A stretch of DNA of 64,000 nucleotides from Cercis canadensis (GCA_003255065.1 QAOA01000562.1:414502-478501); one strand, 5' to 3'; shown: positions 37,096 to 51,100, numbered from the stretch's first letter. Notes: generated by a model not told the origin, from the letters alone. Program-made: numbers and translations.

Positions 37096-37818
37096 ATGGG
37101 TAATAATCTCTGCACTCCGTTGCACCCAAAACGAAATGGCACCGAAGATGGTAAGCCAAGTGAAGGGTCATCCTTCATGAACTTCATCAAAACAAAGTGT
37201 CTAAAGATAGAGGATCAAAATGGAAAGAACACCCATAATTTGAAAAGGAAAACAGAGTTGGAGGCAACAGAGAAGAAGGCTTGCAAGGCTAGGATGATAA
37301 CTCTGAAAGATTGGATTGAAGCCTCTCCTGGCTTGAACCCAGATTACATTAGAAGAGATGAATTCTTTGCATTGAAGCATTCTAAGAAAAGGGTGCACCC
37401 TTCTTCAAGTCAAGCTCATGGGTCTTCAATACGTGAAGCCAAAGACAGTTTAACCTTGGAGAGACCCATGATGTATCAGTATCATCATGAAGAAGCTGTA
37501 GCAAAGGCAGAATCTTCATCGCTTAGCAGAAGGACAAGTGGGAAATCAATGAAGAGGGTGAGCTTTAAACTTCCTCACACTGTCATATTTTACTCACCAC
37601 GCGAACCTGAAACTGAAAGCAGAGAAGCCCCATTTTTCACACCAAACGAGCCTAATTTCAGTGAAGCCTCAGAAGAGCCTTATTATAGCAGCGATGATTC
37701 ATATTACTCACCAGTGGAACCTATTTGCGAAGGAGACTCGTTTGACATCTCACCCCGTTTCAGACTTGCAGTGCATACTCTTCCTCTTGTCTCTGTTTCT
37801 TCCATCTGCAGCATGTAA
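37096..37818 (+). CDS. Uncharacterised intronless plant protein, Ser/Pro-motif rich
   Basis: Single-exon gene of 240 residues, start ATG at 37096 (MGNNLCTP). Gly2 and Cys6 would allow N-myristoylation and palmitoylation; not proven. Residues 47-67 are basic. The best candidate for a conserved core is MITLKDWIEASPGLNPDY (67-84) followed by DEFFALKHSKKRVHPS. Residues 151-160 (SMKRVSFKLP) contain an AGC/CaM-kinase-like site. The C-terminal third repeats a (Y/F)(Y/F)(S/T)PxEP motif: FYSPREP (165), FFTPNEP (180), PYYSSDD (195, degenerate), YYSPVEP (203). The protein looks largely disordered, with no enzyme or transmembrane domain. I do not recognise the family. Codon use and frame integrity support a real gene. 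Confidence 0.8.
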   Translation: MGNNLCTPLHPKRNGTEDGKPSEGSSFMNFIKTKCLKIEDQNGKNTHNLKRKTELEATEKKACKARMITLKDWIEASPGLNPDYIRRDEFFALKHSKKRVHPSSSQAHGSSIREAKDSLTLERPMMYQYHHEEAVAKAESSSLSRRTSGKSMKRVSFKLPHTVIFYSPREPETESREAPFFTPNEPNFSEASEEPYYSSDDSYYSPVEPICEGDSFDISPRFRLAVHTLPLVSVSSICSM

Positions 37819-39875
37819 AACATGATCGTTTTTGCTTGCCTTCATATTGCTATGGATAGTGAACTGCTTGATTATGTATGTTTCATAAAGTGCATTAATG
37901 CATCTTGCATTCATTTTTCGAATCCCCAACCTCCAATAAAATACTCAAACCCTTCATCTTTACACCACATCTATCTTCTATACACATTCAATTATTTATA
38001 GTACTATCTAAAGTGTATGTCTCTCAGAAATCTTTCTTTTTTATGTATATTTTTTCAACAAACGGATTCTAGTGTTTAATCTTCCCTTTCCAAATAAAAA
38101 CAAATGCAAAAAGTGGTGCAAAATTGAACCATTGTTACTGTCAAATTTTGTTTCTTTCATTTTATGTTGTCCGTAAATTTGTTTCATTGTTGGCCTTTTA
38201 TTATAGTGTAATCTTTTAGGATGCTCTATTAAATTGATGGCACCGATGGATTTATAAGACGTAGCATCATTCATGAGTCAGGTCTAGCGTGGAGGCTCAT
38301 ACTAAATTACTAGTAAAAACACGTCTTCTCTCCCATTGGAAGAGTGAGCAATGGAATGAATGATTTGAAAACCGAAAAGATACATTTTTATGAAAACATA
38401 TCAACTGGGTGATTGTTAAGCCACCTAAGACTAGTGTTAATTTCTTAGATTTTGGTAAAATTTATGTCCTATAATTAGTGTTATTGTGAAAATTTAAAAA
38501 AAAAAAAACAAAAAAGAGTTGCATAAGTGTTTAAGTCACATCCTTCAATGGCACCATTTATATTCAAATTTACTAAACTAACATTTTTAGTAATAAAAAA
38601 TAGCCAAAAACTTGTAGAGTTGTAGAACCTTACAACTTCCAAGCTCATCATGAATACTTTGTGCTTTTGTAAGATATAAGTTTAAATCTTATTGTGAATA
38701 ATTTTTTATATAAATAATCTATAATTGTTGGAAGTCTTCATTAAAACTTGTAGCACGTCTTAATTTTAAAATAAAATAGCCTCTTTCACCTTAAATTTTT
38801 TGAAAAAAAAAAATCATGCTTAAAACACAAATAAAATTTGGACACGGAATCATATTATATTTAGAGGATTAATATAATTTCGTGCAGCAATTGATAAGCT
38901 ATCAATCAGAAAGAGTTTTTAAGACACAGTAAAGAATAATAACTTAAAGGTGATTGTCAAGGGGGTGTTAGTGTAGCTCTACTCACCTCACCTCTTGAAT
39001 TAGGGAGTTTTTGGTGGAATTTAGAGATTAATTTAGTGTTATTGTAAATATTTTAAAAAATTAAATCATTTAATATGTGTAACACATAATTTTTTGTAAA
39101 ATGCAAGAATTACACTATATAAAAAAATACATCAAACAAAAAATTTAATTTTTATCAAAAAAATAAAAGTTAACACGATTTTTTATATTGTGCCATTTTT
39201 ACATATTACAAATAATTGTGTATTTTTTTTTATATATTAAATTACCCATTAATGAGTACAAGAACTATTTCACAAGTTTAGAGTGGAGAAAATAATAACT
39301 AAAACAAAAATAAATACACAAAAAGAAAAGAAAAAAGAAAAAAGGCAATGTAAGATATTTTTCATTTTTTGGTTGGTAGCGAATTGAATCCTGTTCTTTT
39401 GTCCTACCATTCTCCCCTGTCATAAAAACTGACCAGTTGTTTATACCTTTTAGGCCAATTAGAATGAAATTAGCTAGCGGGTGGTGATTGGTGATGAATA
39501 TGATGAAGGATTGAAGGGCAAAATAGGAACCGATTGGTTCCATTTGAAGGGCAAAATAGTCCAGAAATGGTGAAGAGTAGTTTAGTAAATTGGTGATTTC
39601 TGGAGAAGAGAGAAGGTTTATCACAGAGAAAAAGCCAAATCCGAGTGAGTGTGCGGGCATCATACACCTACCGGTCCTTGTTTCTCTTTGTGTGAGTTTC
39701 GTAAAGGAAGCTACCCGGAAACATAAACCGTTGCTCTCACACACACCCGGCCAAAACTATATCTTCGCAACCACTCCAAGGTTTACACATACACACACAC
39801 ACACTCACCTCACTCACACTCTGTTTAAAGCGGTTTATTCCCAGGTCGCAGGACCTGAGGCTGTGATTGTGAAAA
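37819..39875. other. Spacer with AT-rich repeats
   Basis: AT-rich, no gene. Two related repeat remnants (about 38,400-38,770 and 38,940-39,240) share the string AATTTAGTGTTATTGT or close forms and resemble part of 19,616-19,715. A (CA)n microsatellite at about 39,786-39,806 lies in the leader of the next gene. Confidence 0.45.
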
Positions 39876-40881
39876 ATGAAAATGGTTGGGTCCAAAACGG
39901 TGATCGTTGCTCTGTTTCTCATCTCAGCCACGGCCAGCCTCGCAGCCCAGGTGCACCATGTCGTCGGAGGAGATCGTGGTTGGGATCCATCTTCTGACCT
40001 CTCTTCCTGGTCCAATGACAGAATATTCAGGGTCGGAGACGAAATTTGTAAGCTTTTCTTTCTTCCTCTCTCTTTACCGAAATCAACATTTCTATGCTTT
40101 CCACACCTTTTCTGATTTCTCTACTTGCTCACTATAGCATTATGATTTTTATGTCATAGCTACCAAGCTAGCCTGGATTCTTGAGACATGAGAAATCGCG
40201 TTTCTAGTATTTTTATGTTCTATTATTATTCCTTAATCAAAATATGCGTCCCCTTTTAGCTCTTTAATCCTACAAAATCTCTTTTCACTACTATTCCATT
40301 TCCATTTCATCTCTTGTGGAGCATGGAACCAATCAATCTTACACTGCTTGGGTAGAGCCAAAAAACGTGACTCACAGGAACCCATTACCAACTTTACTCT
40401 TTTCAATCAGAGTTTTCTTTTGGGGGTTGATGATAAACTGTGGTTTAGGTGATTTTGTTTGGTTCAAGATATTTTCTTTCTTCCAAGTTGAAATTATACA
40501 TGGATTTTGTGTGCGATGTGGGCAGGGTTCGCCTACTCTGCGGTGCAGGGGTTAATTGCTGAGCTGAAAAGCAGGGAGGAATACGAGTCGTGTGATGTGA
40601 GCAACCCCATCAGAATGTACCAAGATGGTCTGCATCACGTCCCGCTTGAGAGGGAAGGGATCAGGTACTTCGTGAGTAGTGATACCGAAAACTGCTATTC
40701 TGGTCTGAAGCTGCACGTGGAGGTGCAGCCCATGGCAAATTCTTCTATTACTACCACTAACACTCCAAAAAAACTTGAGGCTGATGGGCCCTCTTCACCT
40801 TCTGGTTCGGCCCGTTTTGGTGGGAGCTATGTTCTCATGTTCATTGCAATGTTTTGGGTTGCCATAGCCCTTGCTTATTGA
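39876..40881 (+). CDS. Early nodulin-like (phytocyanin-like) GPI-anchored protein
   Basis: Extracellular cupredoxin-fold protein tied to the plasma membrane. Exons 39876-40047 and 40526-40881; 175 residues. Signal peptide 1 to about 23 (KTVIVALFLISATASLAAQ). The plastocyanin-like domain begins VHHVVGGDRGWD, crosses the intron at DEI|WFAYSAVQGLIAEL, and ends GLKLHVEV. Cys in YESCDVSN and TENCYSGL form the usual disulfide. The type 1 copper ligands are missing: the family position HC is NC here and there is no axial Met/Gln. This places it in the non-copper ENODL class. A Ser/Thr/Pro stretch (arabinogalactan-like) and a hydrophobic tail (SYVLMFIAMFWVAIALAY) indicate GPI anchoring. Likely role in wall, membrane or reproductive processes, inferred from the family. 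Confidence 0.93.
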
Positions 40882-41738
40882 CCTCAAACCATGTATGATC
40901 TTAGCACACTACGTGGTTCTCTAATCAAGTTGAGACTCGGGAGAAACCAAGACTATTTTAATATGTAGCAACTTAAATTTTGAAGGAGATTATGGTTTTT
41001 GCTTGTTATGAACATAACTAGATTACTGGACAATTGCGAAATTGCCAAGCAGCATCTATTTAGTATCCGCAGTGTATGCGTAGGAAATTTTACTTGTCAA
41101 AATAAAATTCCTGCTTATCCAACTATCATTAGCTTGCTTATTTGATTGCCGATCTCTGCAGAGACCTCCCTCTTTAGGTTCATTTATACACAAGAGTTCA
41201 AGTGAAACCATCTAAACTAGGATTTTGACAAGTTATACAATTTGTGTATTGTGACAGTTTGTTTAGGTATCAACGTCCAATAGTTTATTCTATTTTATTT
41301 GAAGAATTAAACAAACTACATATACATCACGCAATACATTACTTCTTAGACAACTTTGATTGTAAGAGGAACGTAAGTAACAAAAGAAAAAAAATGCCTT
41401 CGGTTATCTTTGATTTCATTTTTTTGTGGGGGTGGGAGAGCGGGACAGGGAGGAACATGCAGAACTTGGCTTGTACACTGGCAATGGTTCATTAGCTTAC
41501 TGAATATAAGTGGTCAGACACACATACCATGTCAAAGATGGTGCCCGGAAAGTGTGAAATTATACAAGGTGTCTTTCCCCCGCCTTTCTTTCTCTTTCTA
41601 TTTCCCCTATATTAGAAAACGAAAGGAAAAAGAAACCAAGAAAAGAGTGTGACAGTAGAATTTGACAGCACCAACTGATCAATTTCCTTCAAATAGAGCT
41701 ATATGGTCTACCACGACCAATCAAAGCGTGATCCGTTG
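40882..41738. other. Spacer between convergent genes
   Basis: 3' flanks of the ENODL and RAP74 genes. Short open frames at 41244-41652 lack any family resemblance; nothing else seen. Confidence 0.5.
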
Positions 41739-44700
41739 TCACCTATCTCTCAAGATAACATAATTGGACCCATTTGTCTTCTGTATCTTGGAGATTTTCT
41801 TCAGGATATCAGCAAAAGCTTGCTTATCCTGTAAATAACAGAGAAAGCACGGGTGAAATGACAACCTTCGAGAACATGGCATAAGGTGTCAGAGTAAAAA
41901 TTATTGTTTTAATATTTTACACATTTCTTGTATCCAAGTGAAAGAACAAGGAACTCATCACCCAAACGTCCATAACAATTTTGTTACTTGGCATTATCTT
42001 AATCTGGCGCCAGCTAGTCACAAACATGTTGCTCAATACAAGATTTGAAGCACAAGTGCATAACAAAATTCCAAAAATTACTGTAACAATGGTATAAACA
42101 CATTGGTTGCAAGAATGATTAAGAAAAGAAACCTCACTTATTTAACCCCAAAAAATCCAGTTTAGAATAAACCAAAGTCTATTGGTAGAACTTACCTCTG
42201 AAGACCTTAGTCTTGCCTTAAATTTAGATACCAGATCCTGTGTGGTCACTGGAGTCTTCTGCATTAAAACAGCCCTGATTTCTTCCTCACTCACAGGCCC
42301 AGAAGCTGTGGTGGAAGACCCTATTTTTGAAGACGATGTACCTTTTGGGGGTGCACTACTTTTTGAGGCAGGCCCACTTTCAACTTTGACAGAGGATTTT
42401 AGTTCCTGATTCAATGGGATAATGAAGATTTTCAATACCAATTATTGCAGGAGTTTATTTGAAACTAAACTCATACATAAAACTGAACTTCTGAAATAAG
42501 TGCTTTGACAAGAAGAGCATTTTGGAAAAGCTCTTTATACAATAACCAAAAGATTTTTGGTCAATGGAAAACAACTTATTTGATGAGTTTTGCATTTTCA
42601 CAGAACTTATTAAACCAAAAGTTTGTGATTAAAAATAAAACTTTTAATAGAAGAGGAACTTTCTTATGAAAAAGCTTATCCAATGAGGCTCAAAAATCAA
42701 GCAAGCTCACAAAAGCAATGACATACATTTTCTGTCTTCACTTTCTTTGGTGCTGCACCATTAGACGCTTTTGTTTCCTCATTCAATTTTCTCTTCCCCT
42801 TTGTAGACTTTGAAGTAGATGGAGTTCCCTTAGCGGGTCCAGAAGGTGCAGGTTTCAAAGGACTGCTGTCTGTAGGTTCTTCCTTAGGTGCATCCTTCTG
42901 CTTTGGAGCAATCACAGGAGGCAAGCCAACATCATCATCCACCTAGACAAATAAAACTGACCCGTTCAAGGATGAAAAATGCTTTGGCCTAGTTCAATCA
43001 TAAGCAAGATTTTATAGAATCCCAAGGAAATCCAAGCTATTGAGTCAGACACCACAGAAAATGCAAAACCAATCAGTAGCTCACCACAAAGGTATTGTGG
43101 TTGGCAGTGAGCTATGCTTTGACAGTTGCATCCCAAAAATAAATGAAGAAATTTGAAAAGATAAAAGGGAAGAAAGTCCATACATCATCGTCGTCGTCAT
43201 CGTCATCCTCAGCCTCAGATTCATTCATACCACTAGCTCGCCCAAGCAGCTTCTTCAGCTCTTTGCCAGATTTACTCAGACCTCCCTCCCCTTCATTATC
43301 TTCATCCTCATCCTCTTCATCCTGTGATTACAGAATAACTCAAAAGGAAGCTCTAGATCCATGCTATTACCAAAGCCAGTTATGGAAATCCCAAAAGTTG
43401 GTCCTTTCTCATAATATATTTAAAAGTTCAATAAGTTTCGTTGCATCAAGGATGCCTGTCATGGGCATTACTTCTCAAAATTCCAGAGCAATTTATCTCA
43501 TATATATATATATATATATAAAAAAAAAAAAAGGAGATTAAAACATCATAGAATCAAATGATTATATAGATGATAAACAGTGGTAAAATAGGCACGGCTC
43601 TTGAATGCACGGTAAAACTGTCAGAAAAATATCTAGCTTAGTCAATTCCCAAAGTTCTGACACGGGGGTCACTAAACAAGTTGCTCTACGAAGATACTCT
43701 TTCATATGAATTCCTCTATATATGGTTGCAGATCTTTAAGTTCTCCCATAAAGAAAACTACATTTTGATTTTATAATGAGTTTCTTCTCATCAGAAAGAT
43801 ACGTTGTGTCCTATGTCAATACAACCTCTGGAAGGTGACAGAAGAGGAGCACAATATAAGCAGCTTATAAGTCATAATCAAATTGACATCCCTAAACAAA
43901 CTAGTATCAGATATAAATTATGGAAGCAGCTTAAACACATATGGATTATGATAAGTACACACAAAATATCACTATTGGTTAAAACTAACCTGCTTGATTT
44001 CAGGAGGAGCAGGAACTTCAGGAGCCAGATCTTCTCTTTCCTCAGGATCATTGCCAACAGCTTCATCATCATCAGTGAAAATCTCTTCATGCTCCCAATC
44101 ATCACCTATAACAGACGTATAAGCATTTTCAGCAGAAAGAACAAGCAGATACACAAGCAAAACATTACTAACATTGGACCTGATGATGTGTTCTTCAAGC
44201 TTTCAATGATATTATAAATCATTTAGCATATACCTCATATAAATTGTTATTCATATCCTTCAAAAAGCTGAGAGACCTTTCTTCTATGCTTCTGATTCAT
44301 GCTAGAAGAAAACATGATCCACTTACTAAGGATGCCATTGACACTGACTAGTTATACAGACCAACCAATTCAATAGCCATACTATAAAATCAACAATCTG
44401 GATATGTGGTCTAGTTCACCTACCAGTTCTATCTAAGGCCAAAATTAGTACTTGAATATAGTAATACACTCGACTGCTACAGATAAACTTCATAAAGCTG
44501 CAACTTCCTAAATTTTATTTACTTAAGAAGTTAATTGGATTTGACCATTTACAAATCTCTAAGCTATGTCCTCTCCACTATGCATAGAGAGATCTACAAC
44601 AATGAAGCAATCATCTGAGATCCTATCATCTCACAAAGGATGGACATGTAAAGATTCCACTTAGAAAAGGAGACATAATGAATTCAGAAAATTAGTCGGT

Positions 44701-46543
44701 TCCTATCATCTCCAAAATTTATATGCTACCCTAAATGAGTAGCAAAGAGTCGTGACAAGGAATGAAGCAATAACCTTTACAGCCATTTTCATCAAAAAAC
44801 ACAATGAACAAACATGATAATATGCTCACCCTTCTCAATATCATCCTCCTCTAGATCAAGATCCCCTCCCCTTGGACCTTCTTCATCATCATCACCATCT
44901 CTTTTGTTAAGTCCAAGCTTATTCTTCCTTGCTGCCTCCTCTTCTTCATCCTCCTCCCCCCTATCTGAGACATGACCTTCTTCATCATCACCAGTTTTTT
45001 TGCGTCCTCTGCCTCCACCCACATTGCTCTCCTTGTCATCAAACCTTCCAGCTTCACCAAAAGCAGCAGCTCCATTATTTGCTGCTTTCATCATCCATCT
45101 TTCATAGCCATCTGCAGTTTTCTTTCTATTCTTCATCTTCTCTTCTGCTTCCTCCAAAGTGAGTTGCTTATATTGTGCAACCTTGTTAAAGTTGTACCTA
45201 AAAAAGACAAACATGTCACATCACACATTTACATACAGTCTTTAACTGGCAGTTCTGATTTAAAAAAGAAAAAATCCATGCAAAAGAACGATGATCTGAA
45301 AACATAGAGAAAACCTCGCATGCAAAGACAATCATTAACATGACAAGCATACCAAGAACCAGCAGGAATAGCTACAAACTCCTTCCTTTCCATCATTAGC
45401 AAGTAATAAGTTGCTGATTGTGCGCCTTCTAGATGACCGTGGTACTGGGACTGACCTGTTTCATCCTCCAAGAGCCAAGGCTTGTTCTTGTACTTCTCCT
45501 GCATGAGAGTAGGCAGCAGATTGAAAATAAATACGATTGAATCACATAAACTAGCTCAACTTTCCTTTAGAGATGTACACAATCTATAAGTATGCATGAA
45601 AGAAGCAGATGATCTATCACAATTTACTAGCAATTATATACAGCCAAGATTTCTGAAATAGAACTTTCTTTGTCTGTCTATCATAATAGTCTCTTTGGCA
45701 ACTCAAGCTCTGGAATTGGCATCACTTCCCGTGAGGACCATGAGTGTTCTGGCTTCATCAATATACAAAATGATGTGCCTAGTATTACAAGTTTAGAACT
45801 TCCCATTGAGCATTAACTTTGTGAAATATGGTCCTTAAGTACGCTTTTTAGACTTACTGAAATGCAGGGAAACCATCTTAAAGAATAGCAACAGGCAAAG
45901 AATCGTTTATCTATGTAAGGATAAATTCCATACCCGCAAAGCATCAGAAAGTTGGCGGCCCTGTAGTCCTTCCTTCTGCAAAGCCCACTTGTTTTCAGCA
46001 CTTTTCTTCTTTGAAAAATCAGGCAAACCGGTTACAAATCTACCAATAAAATAGTTCTTGTCATTGCTAGAACTTGCACGAACATTATATTCCTGTAACA
46101 AACAACATTACAAAGTCCATTAACTTTGTGCGTCCAGGAAACATTGATAAACTTAAAGCAAAGCTAGTCAAAACCTAGAGCAATTGAAATCCAAAAGAAT
46201 CCCATAGAAAAGTTCCTTTCGGAAAATATAACACTAGGCAGAACAAAATTGCACAGAATATCATGGTGCACCTTGGCAAAGCTGATTGGATAATAATTAT
46301 AATCATTTGTAAAATCAAGAATTCAAGCCAACTCTAATTTAACAAGGGGGAAGAAAGGGAGAGAAAGCCAACTCGAATCAAGCGAGTGACTGTGGCGCCA
46401 CAATCGTAGCATTTGCCCTTGTTCTCAGCCATGGTTTTGCCGCAGGTCAAGCACAGAGTCATGTGCTTGCAATTGCTTCCATAGAGATCCGTGGTTGATC
46501 CACATCCACTACATGACGGCTTCAGCAGCAGGTCCGTCGACAT
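41739..46543 (-). CDS. Transcription initiation factor IIF subunit alpha (RAP74)
   Basis: Large subunit of TFIIF, which accompanies RNA polymerase II into the preinitiation complex. Nine coding exons (minus): 46373-46543, 45934-46092, 45353-45498, 44830-45197, 43990-44105, 43184-43321, 42727-42942, 42196-42405, 41739-41828; 537 residues, phases consistent. The N-terminus has a plant-type Cys-rich zinc-finger-like module with CSGC, CLTC and CYDC pairs (residues 11-50). The RAP74 dimerisation domain follows (EYNVRASSSNDKNYFIGRFV..., EFVAIPAGSWYNFNKVAQYK). The middle is acidic with Asp runs and a Lys-rich patch (STKGKRKLNEE). The C-terminal winged helix reads SEEEIRAVLMQKTPVTTQDL...KISKIQKTNGSNYVILRDR, the FCP1/TFIIB-contacting domain. 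All domains present, family length. Confidence 0.95.
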
Positions 46544-48115
46544 TTCTGTCTCTGGAGGTCACAAATATTTTCCGAGAAAACAAACAGAAAATCAGACAAG
46601 GCTCACGAAAGGGGAAGAAGAAAAGGAGCAAGTCTAGGGTTACAGAGTTTTTGAATTGCGATGAAAATTTGTGCGCAGGAGTAGTCGAATTATTGAATTA
46701 CATAACCAAAGATGATCTGGTCACTAATGGTTACTCTCTACTTTCGTTTTCCCGTTACTGTTTGGCTCTGGAAACTGTTGGAAACTTAGAATCAATTTTA
46801 TTTTTCACTTTCCGTTGAATCGCGTAAATCAGATCTCCGTCTGCCGGTGCGATCGAGTAGCAAGGATCGGCGTGGGCAACTCCGGGTCGGGGTTGGTTTT
46901 GACTGCTACAATTTACCTTATTGAATCGTAGTAAAAAGAAAATTTAAAAACAAAACAAAAGACTTAAAAGGTGATAGAAGGTTGATGTCACATTAATGAG
47001 ATGAAACACAAGACGATAATAAGTTTGGAAATTTTCTAATAATAACTTGGTGATAATTTATAGTGAGATAAAACCTTAATTGTTCACTTTGTTTACATAT
47101 ATAAACATTTTATACTAATTTCGTTTGTATTTTTTAACTAAAAACCTACATCTATATTTTTTTTTTGGTACACTATGGGGCAAGAGCATCATACATTTCA
47201 TGAAAAGTAAAATTATAAAATTCAATATTACACTAATATAATATAATCCATAACAATGTTTGAATTTAACTGTAATAAATTAGACTTTTTTGTACAACAC
47301 AACTTTTCTATACATCAAGTCAAGCATCATTTTATTGGTCATTGACTTAGTTATTCAAAGGATTGACGAGACTAACAACATTATAGAAAAAAAGAAGAAG
47401 TTAATTATCAATTTATTTTCTTAAATATGTTGGAGAAATGAGATATATATATATAACTATATTATTCATATATGAAGTCACGGATATTCATAAGTTGTAT
47501 AATTAGCATATCAATTTTATAAATCAACCAAAAACAAAACCTAACAAGATTAGTAGACTACAAACAACTTAATAAAAGAATCATCCCAACATTAATTTTC
47601 ATCTAATGATAATTTGTTAGTTATTAATAGCAATTAGAGTATGTACCAAAAAAGAAAATGAGAAAAAAAATAGCGACTAGAGTGCAATGGTCCTATGATG
47701 GACTATAGTGTCAAAATACTAATAGAACGCTGTGAATCATTTTGAAAGGTAGGGCGGCTATCTACCCGTTTTGTTTTTTGTGGCTAGTGAGTTGGTCATC
47801 TACCCCGCTAATGCTAAATCATATATTTAAATCCGTTAATCCCAATTCCCAGCTACATAATATAACTCAAATAATTTAGTTTGCTACACTAAGTTATTAG
47901 CTTATTATTATTTATCATTTATCCCACAATTTCGGTTTATATAAATTAAAGTACGAAAAAGCGAAAAGAGAACAAGGCAGACCGTGGGATATTTTCTCGC
48001 AGTCTGAAAATCTCGGTATCTATCTTTTCCTCTGATCACTCCCTTCCCTTTTGCTTCACTGTCTCTTCTCTCTTGTCCTTGAGCATTCGTCGCTGCCACA
48101 CCGCTTTGGGTAACC
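46544..48115. promoter_or_regulatory. Divergent promoter region, RAP74 / fumarylacetoacetase
   Basis: 1.57 kb between two genes transcribed away from each other. Both flanks are near-genic (leaders of RAP74 to about 46,850 and of fumarylacetoacetase from about 47,990); the centre is AT-rich with no gene. No clear TATA for either; housekeeping-type promoters likely. Confidence 0.45.
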
Positions 48116-51100
48116 ATGGTTCTGAAGTCATTCATCGAAGTTCACCCGGACTCTCATTTCCCCATACAGAACCTCCCCTATGGCGTGGTCAAACCCCACC
48201 CAAGCTCAGCGCCTCGACCAGGTGTGGCCATCGGCGACTATGTATTGGACCTCTCTGAGATCGCTTCCGCTGGTCTTTTCGATGGTCCTCTCCTCAACAA
48301 CTCCGATTGCTTTCACCAGGTTCTTCGACCCTCTGTCTTCACACTTGTATTTGTTTGCATGGTTGGAGCATAATTTTGAAAACCACAACTCAAACTTCAT
48401 TCAACGTTAACTGATTGCAGGAACTTGGATTAATCTGTTACTTTTTTGCTCAATTTTAGCTTATTAACTTATCACTGTCTTTTTCTTTCCCTAAGAAACC
48501 GGAGGAAAGTGAAAGTCAATATGCTTAGTTGCTTAGAATTCATGTAATCAAAGAGCTTCACATTCCTTTAGAATATTTTCTTGGTGGATAGGAATATTGT
48601 AATTTGCAGAATTGTCAAAATTGGTTTGAGACTTCTCATGTGCTTGGATGCATTTGTGCTAACCGCTTCCATTTATCTGTTTACAGCCTAATCTAAATAA
48701 GTTTGTTTCCCTGGGGCGACCAGCTTGGAAGGAAGCTCGTGCTACACTACAAAAGCTATTATCAGGTCCAACCTGATATGATTCTGTTTACTTATTTATC
48801 TCTTCCATTGTTACATAGCATTATTGTGAAAAACTTGTCAATGTGGATGTGTATAACTGTATATATTCAAAAGAATTTTGTATGAGCTGGTGTGGCTGAC
48901 CCTGTTATAGCAAGAATCACACTCTTGAGATGAGTTAGAGTAATAAGATAATTTAATCTTGTTTGGTGCAGCTACTGAACCAACCTTGAGGGACAATGCA
49001 AATTTGAGGCAGAAATCACTTGTACCATCGGTATTCCACGTTAATAGTTCTGAGTAATTAGCTTACTTGGTCACATTTGTAATTTTTAATATGGTTTTAT
49101 GTCGACATATTCAGAAAAGTGTAGAATTGCTTCTTCCTGTTGCCATTGGGGACTATACCGACTTCTTTTCATCACTGCATCATACTAAAAATTGTGGGGT
49201 CATATTCCGTGGACCGCAGACTCCAGTTCTACAGAATTGGTGCGTTGATTTAAAAGATTTTACAAATCAAGAATGGCTTTTCACTTTAATTTACAAAGTG
49301 AAACTTGTTTCATAGGTTCCACCTGCCTGTTGCATATCATGGACGAGCATCTTCTGTTGTTATTTCTGGAACAGATATTGTTCGACCAAGGTTAGAAATT
49401 TTTTATGCTAAATAAGAATTATTATGTTCACTAGTTCACGTGCATAAGCAGCTTTTTAAACTACCTGCCTGTTGTGGGTATTATGGTTATAAAGATAAAC
49501 TCCACCAGAGTTTTGTTGCTTTATATTGGAAGCTTAGTAATCTATCTGTATATATGCACTGTAGACAGACATGGCTTTATATGTAGATTGTCATGTGCCT
49601 TGTGCATTGAAAGGCAAACAAATTAACTACAGACTACAGAACAAGGCTGTAGCTCTACCTAAGGCATTCAGTTGCTTTGCAATTTCTGTCACTGTGTAAA
49701 ACCACTTTGTGTTTATTCAGAGGTCAAGCCCATCCAACTGGTGACTCGCCACCTCCTTTTGGTCCTTCATTAAAGCTGGACTTCGAGTTGGAAATGGTTA
49801 GCCTTTTGTCTATGTAGAATTTATTTGGCCAATTGACAAAGTGAACTATATATAAAATTGTATTTTAAAAATCTAAAAGTCGAGATTAATTGTTAACATC
49901 TTTTACTTCTTCCATTATAGGTATTCTGCATCATAAAACATTTAAATTTAAATTTATATGTTTTTCTAATTTTGTAACAGGCCACCATTGTTGGACCTGG
50001 AAATGAATTGGGTAAACCTGTGGAAATTAACAATGCAGCAGATCATATCTTTGGAGTTGTTCTAATGAATGACTGGAGTGGTACTCTTTAGTTCAGTACT
50101 TCAATGTATTATTTTGATGTAACTATTACCCCTTTGTATAATGATTTTTGAGTTGATTTTGGCAGCTCGAGATATTCAGGCATGGGAATATATTCCTCTT
50201 GGCCCTTTTCTCGGGAAGAATTTCGGTAAGAAATAAAATTTGGTTGCTTCCTATTTTTAAGCCCTATAGGAAAAGCTAGAAATTGGGGCTTATGATGTAA
50301 AATGAGACATGGATGGTTGCACGTGCTAATTGTTCTAGTTGGAAAGTAGTAGCTTATAGACACTATTGTAGAGGTAAGCTACTTTCTCGTGTGTAATTAT
50401 GTAGGTACCACAATATCACCTTGGATTGTGACCCTGGAAGCATTAGAACCTTTCACTTGTGATGCCCCAAAACAGGTCGGTGGTTTCGTAATTTAGAGAC
50501 TGACATAATAGAAATTTTTTAGTTGGCCCGTACATCAAAACTTTATATAAAATTATGGGATGCTATCTAATGTATTCCTCAAATGCAGGATCCTCCTCCA
50601 CTGCCATATTTGGCTGAAAAAGTATCCAAAAACTACGATATTTCATTAGAGGTATTATATGCCACCTTTATATACATGTACTTGAATAGTCTTTCTTCCT
50701 TTTGTATGTCAGATTGATGGTATTTCTTCTGTGTCTGTATTTGAAGTAGGTCCTCTTTTTCTTTTTCCTTATCTTTTTAATGTTCTTTATTTTTCCCAGA
50801 TGACAAAGATTTATATTTGCATTATGAAATTAATTATAGAACTGCTTTCTTTTTGCAAGGTTCGCATTAAACCTGCTGAGCACAAAGATTCATGCGTGGT
50901 GACAAGGAGTAATTTGAAGCATTTGTAAGAAGTTTCTCTTAATTATTCTCAATGATTCAGCATTTCATCTAAATTTTTTCCTTGCCCCAATGACATATTT
51001 TTTGGTCAGTCATGTTGCCTACAAGGCCAAAGCAAGGGCTGATATCGCTTTGGTTCATTGGTTGTAGTGGCTGGTCTGGATTTTGTTGGAAATATCTTTT

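Noticed and set aside
43143..43541. Plus-strand poly-Ser frame
   Set aside because: Antisense of the Asp/Glu-rich exon 6 of RAP74.
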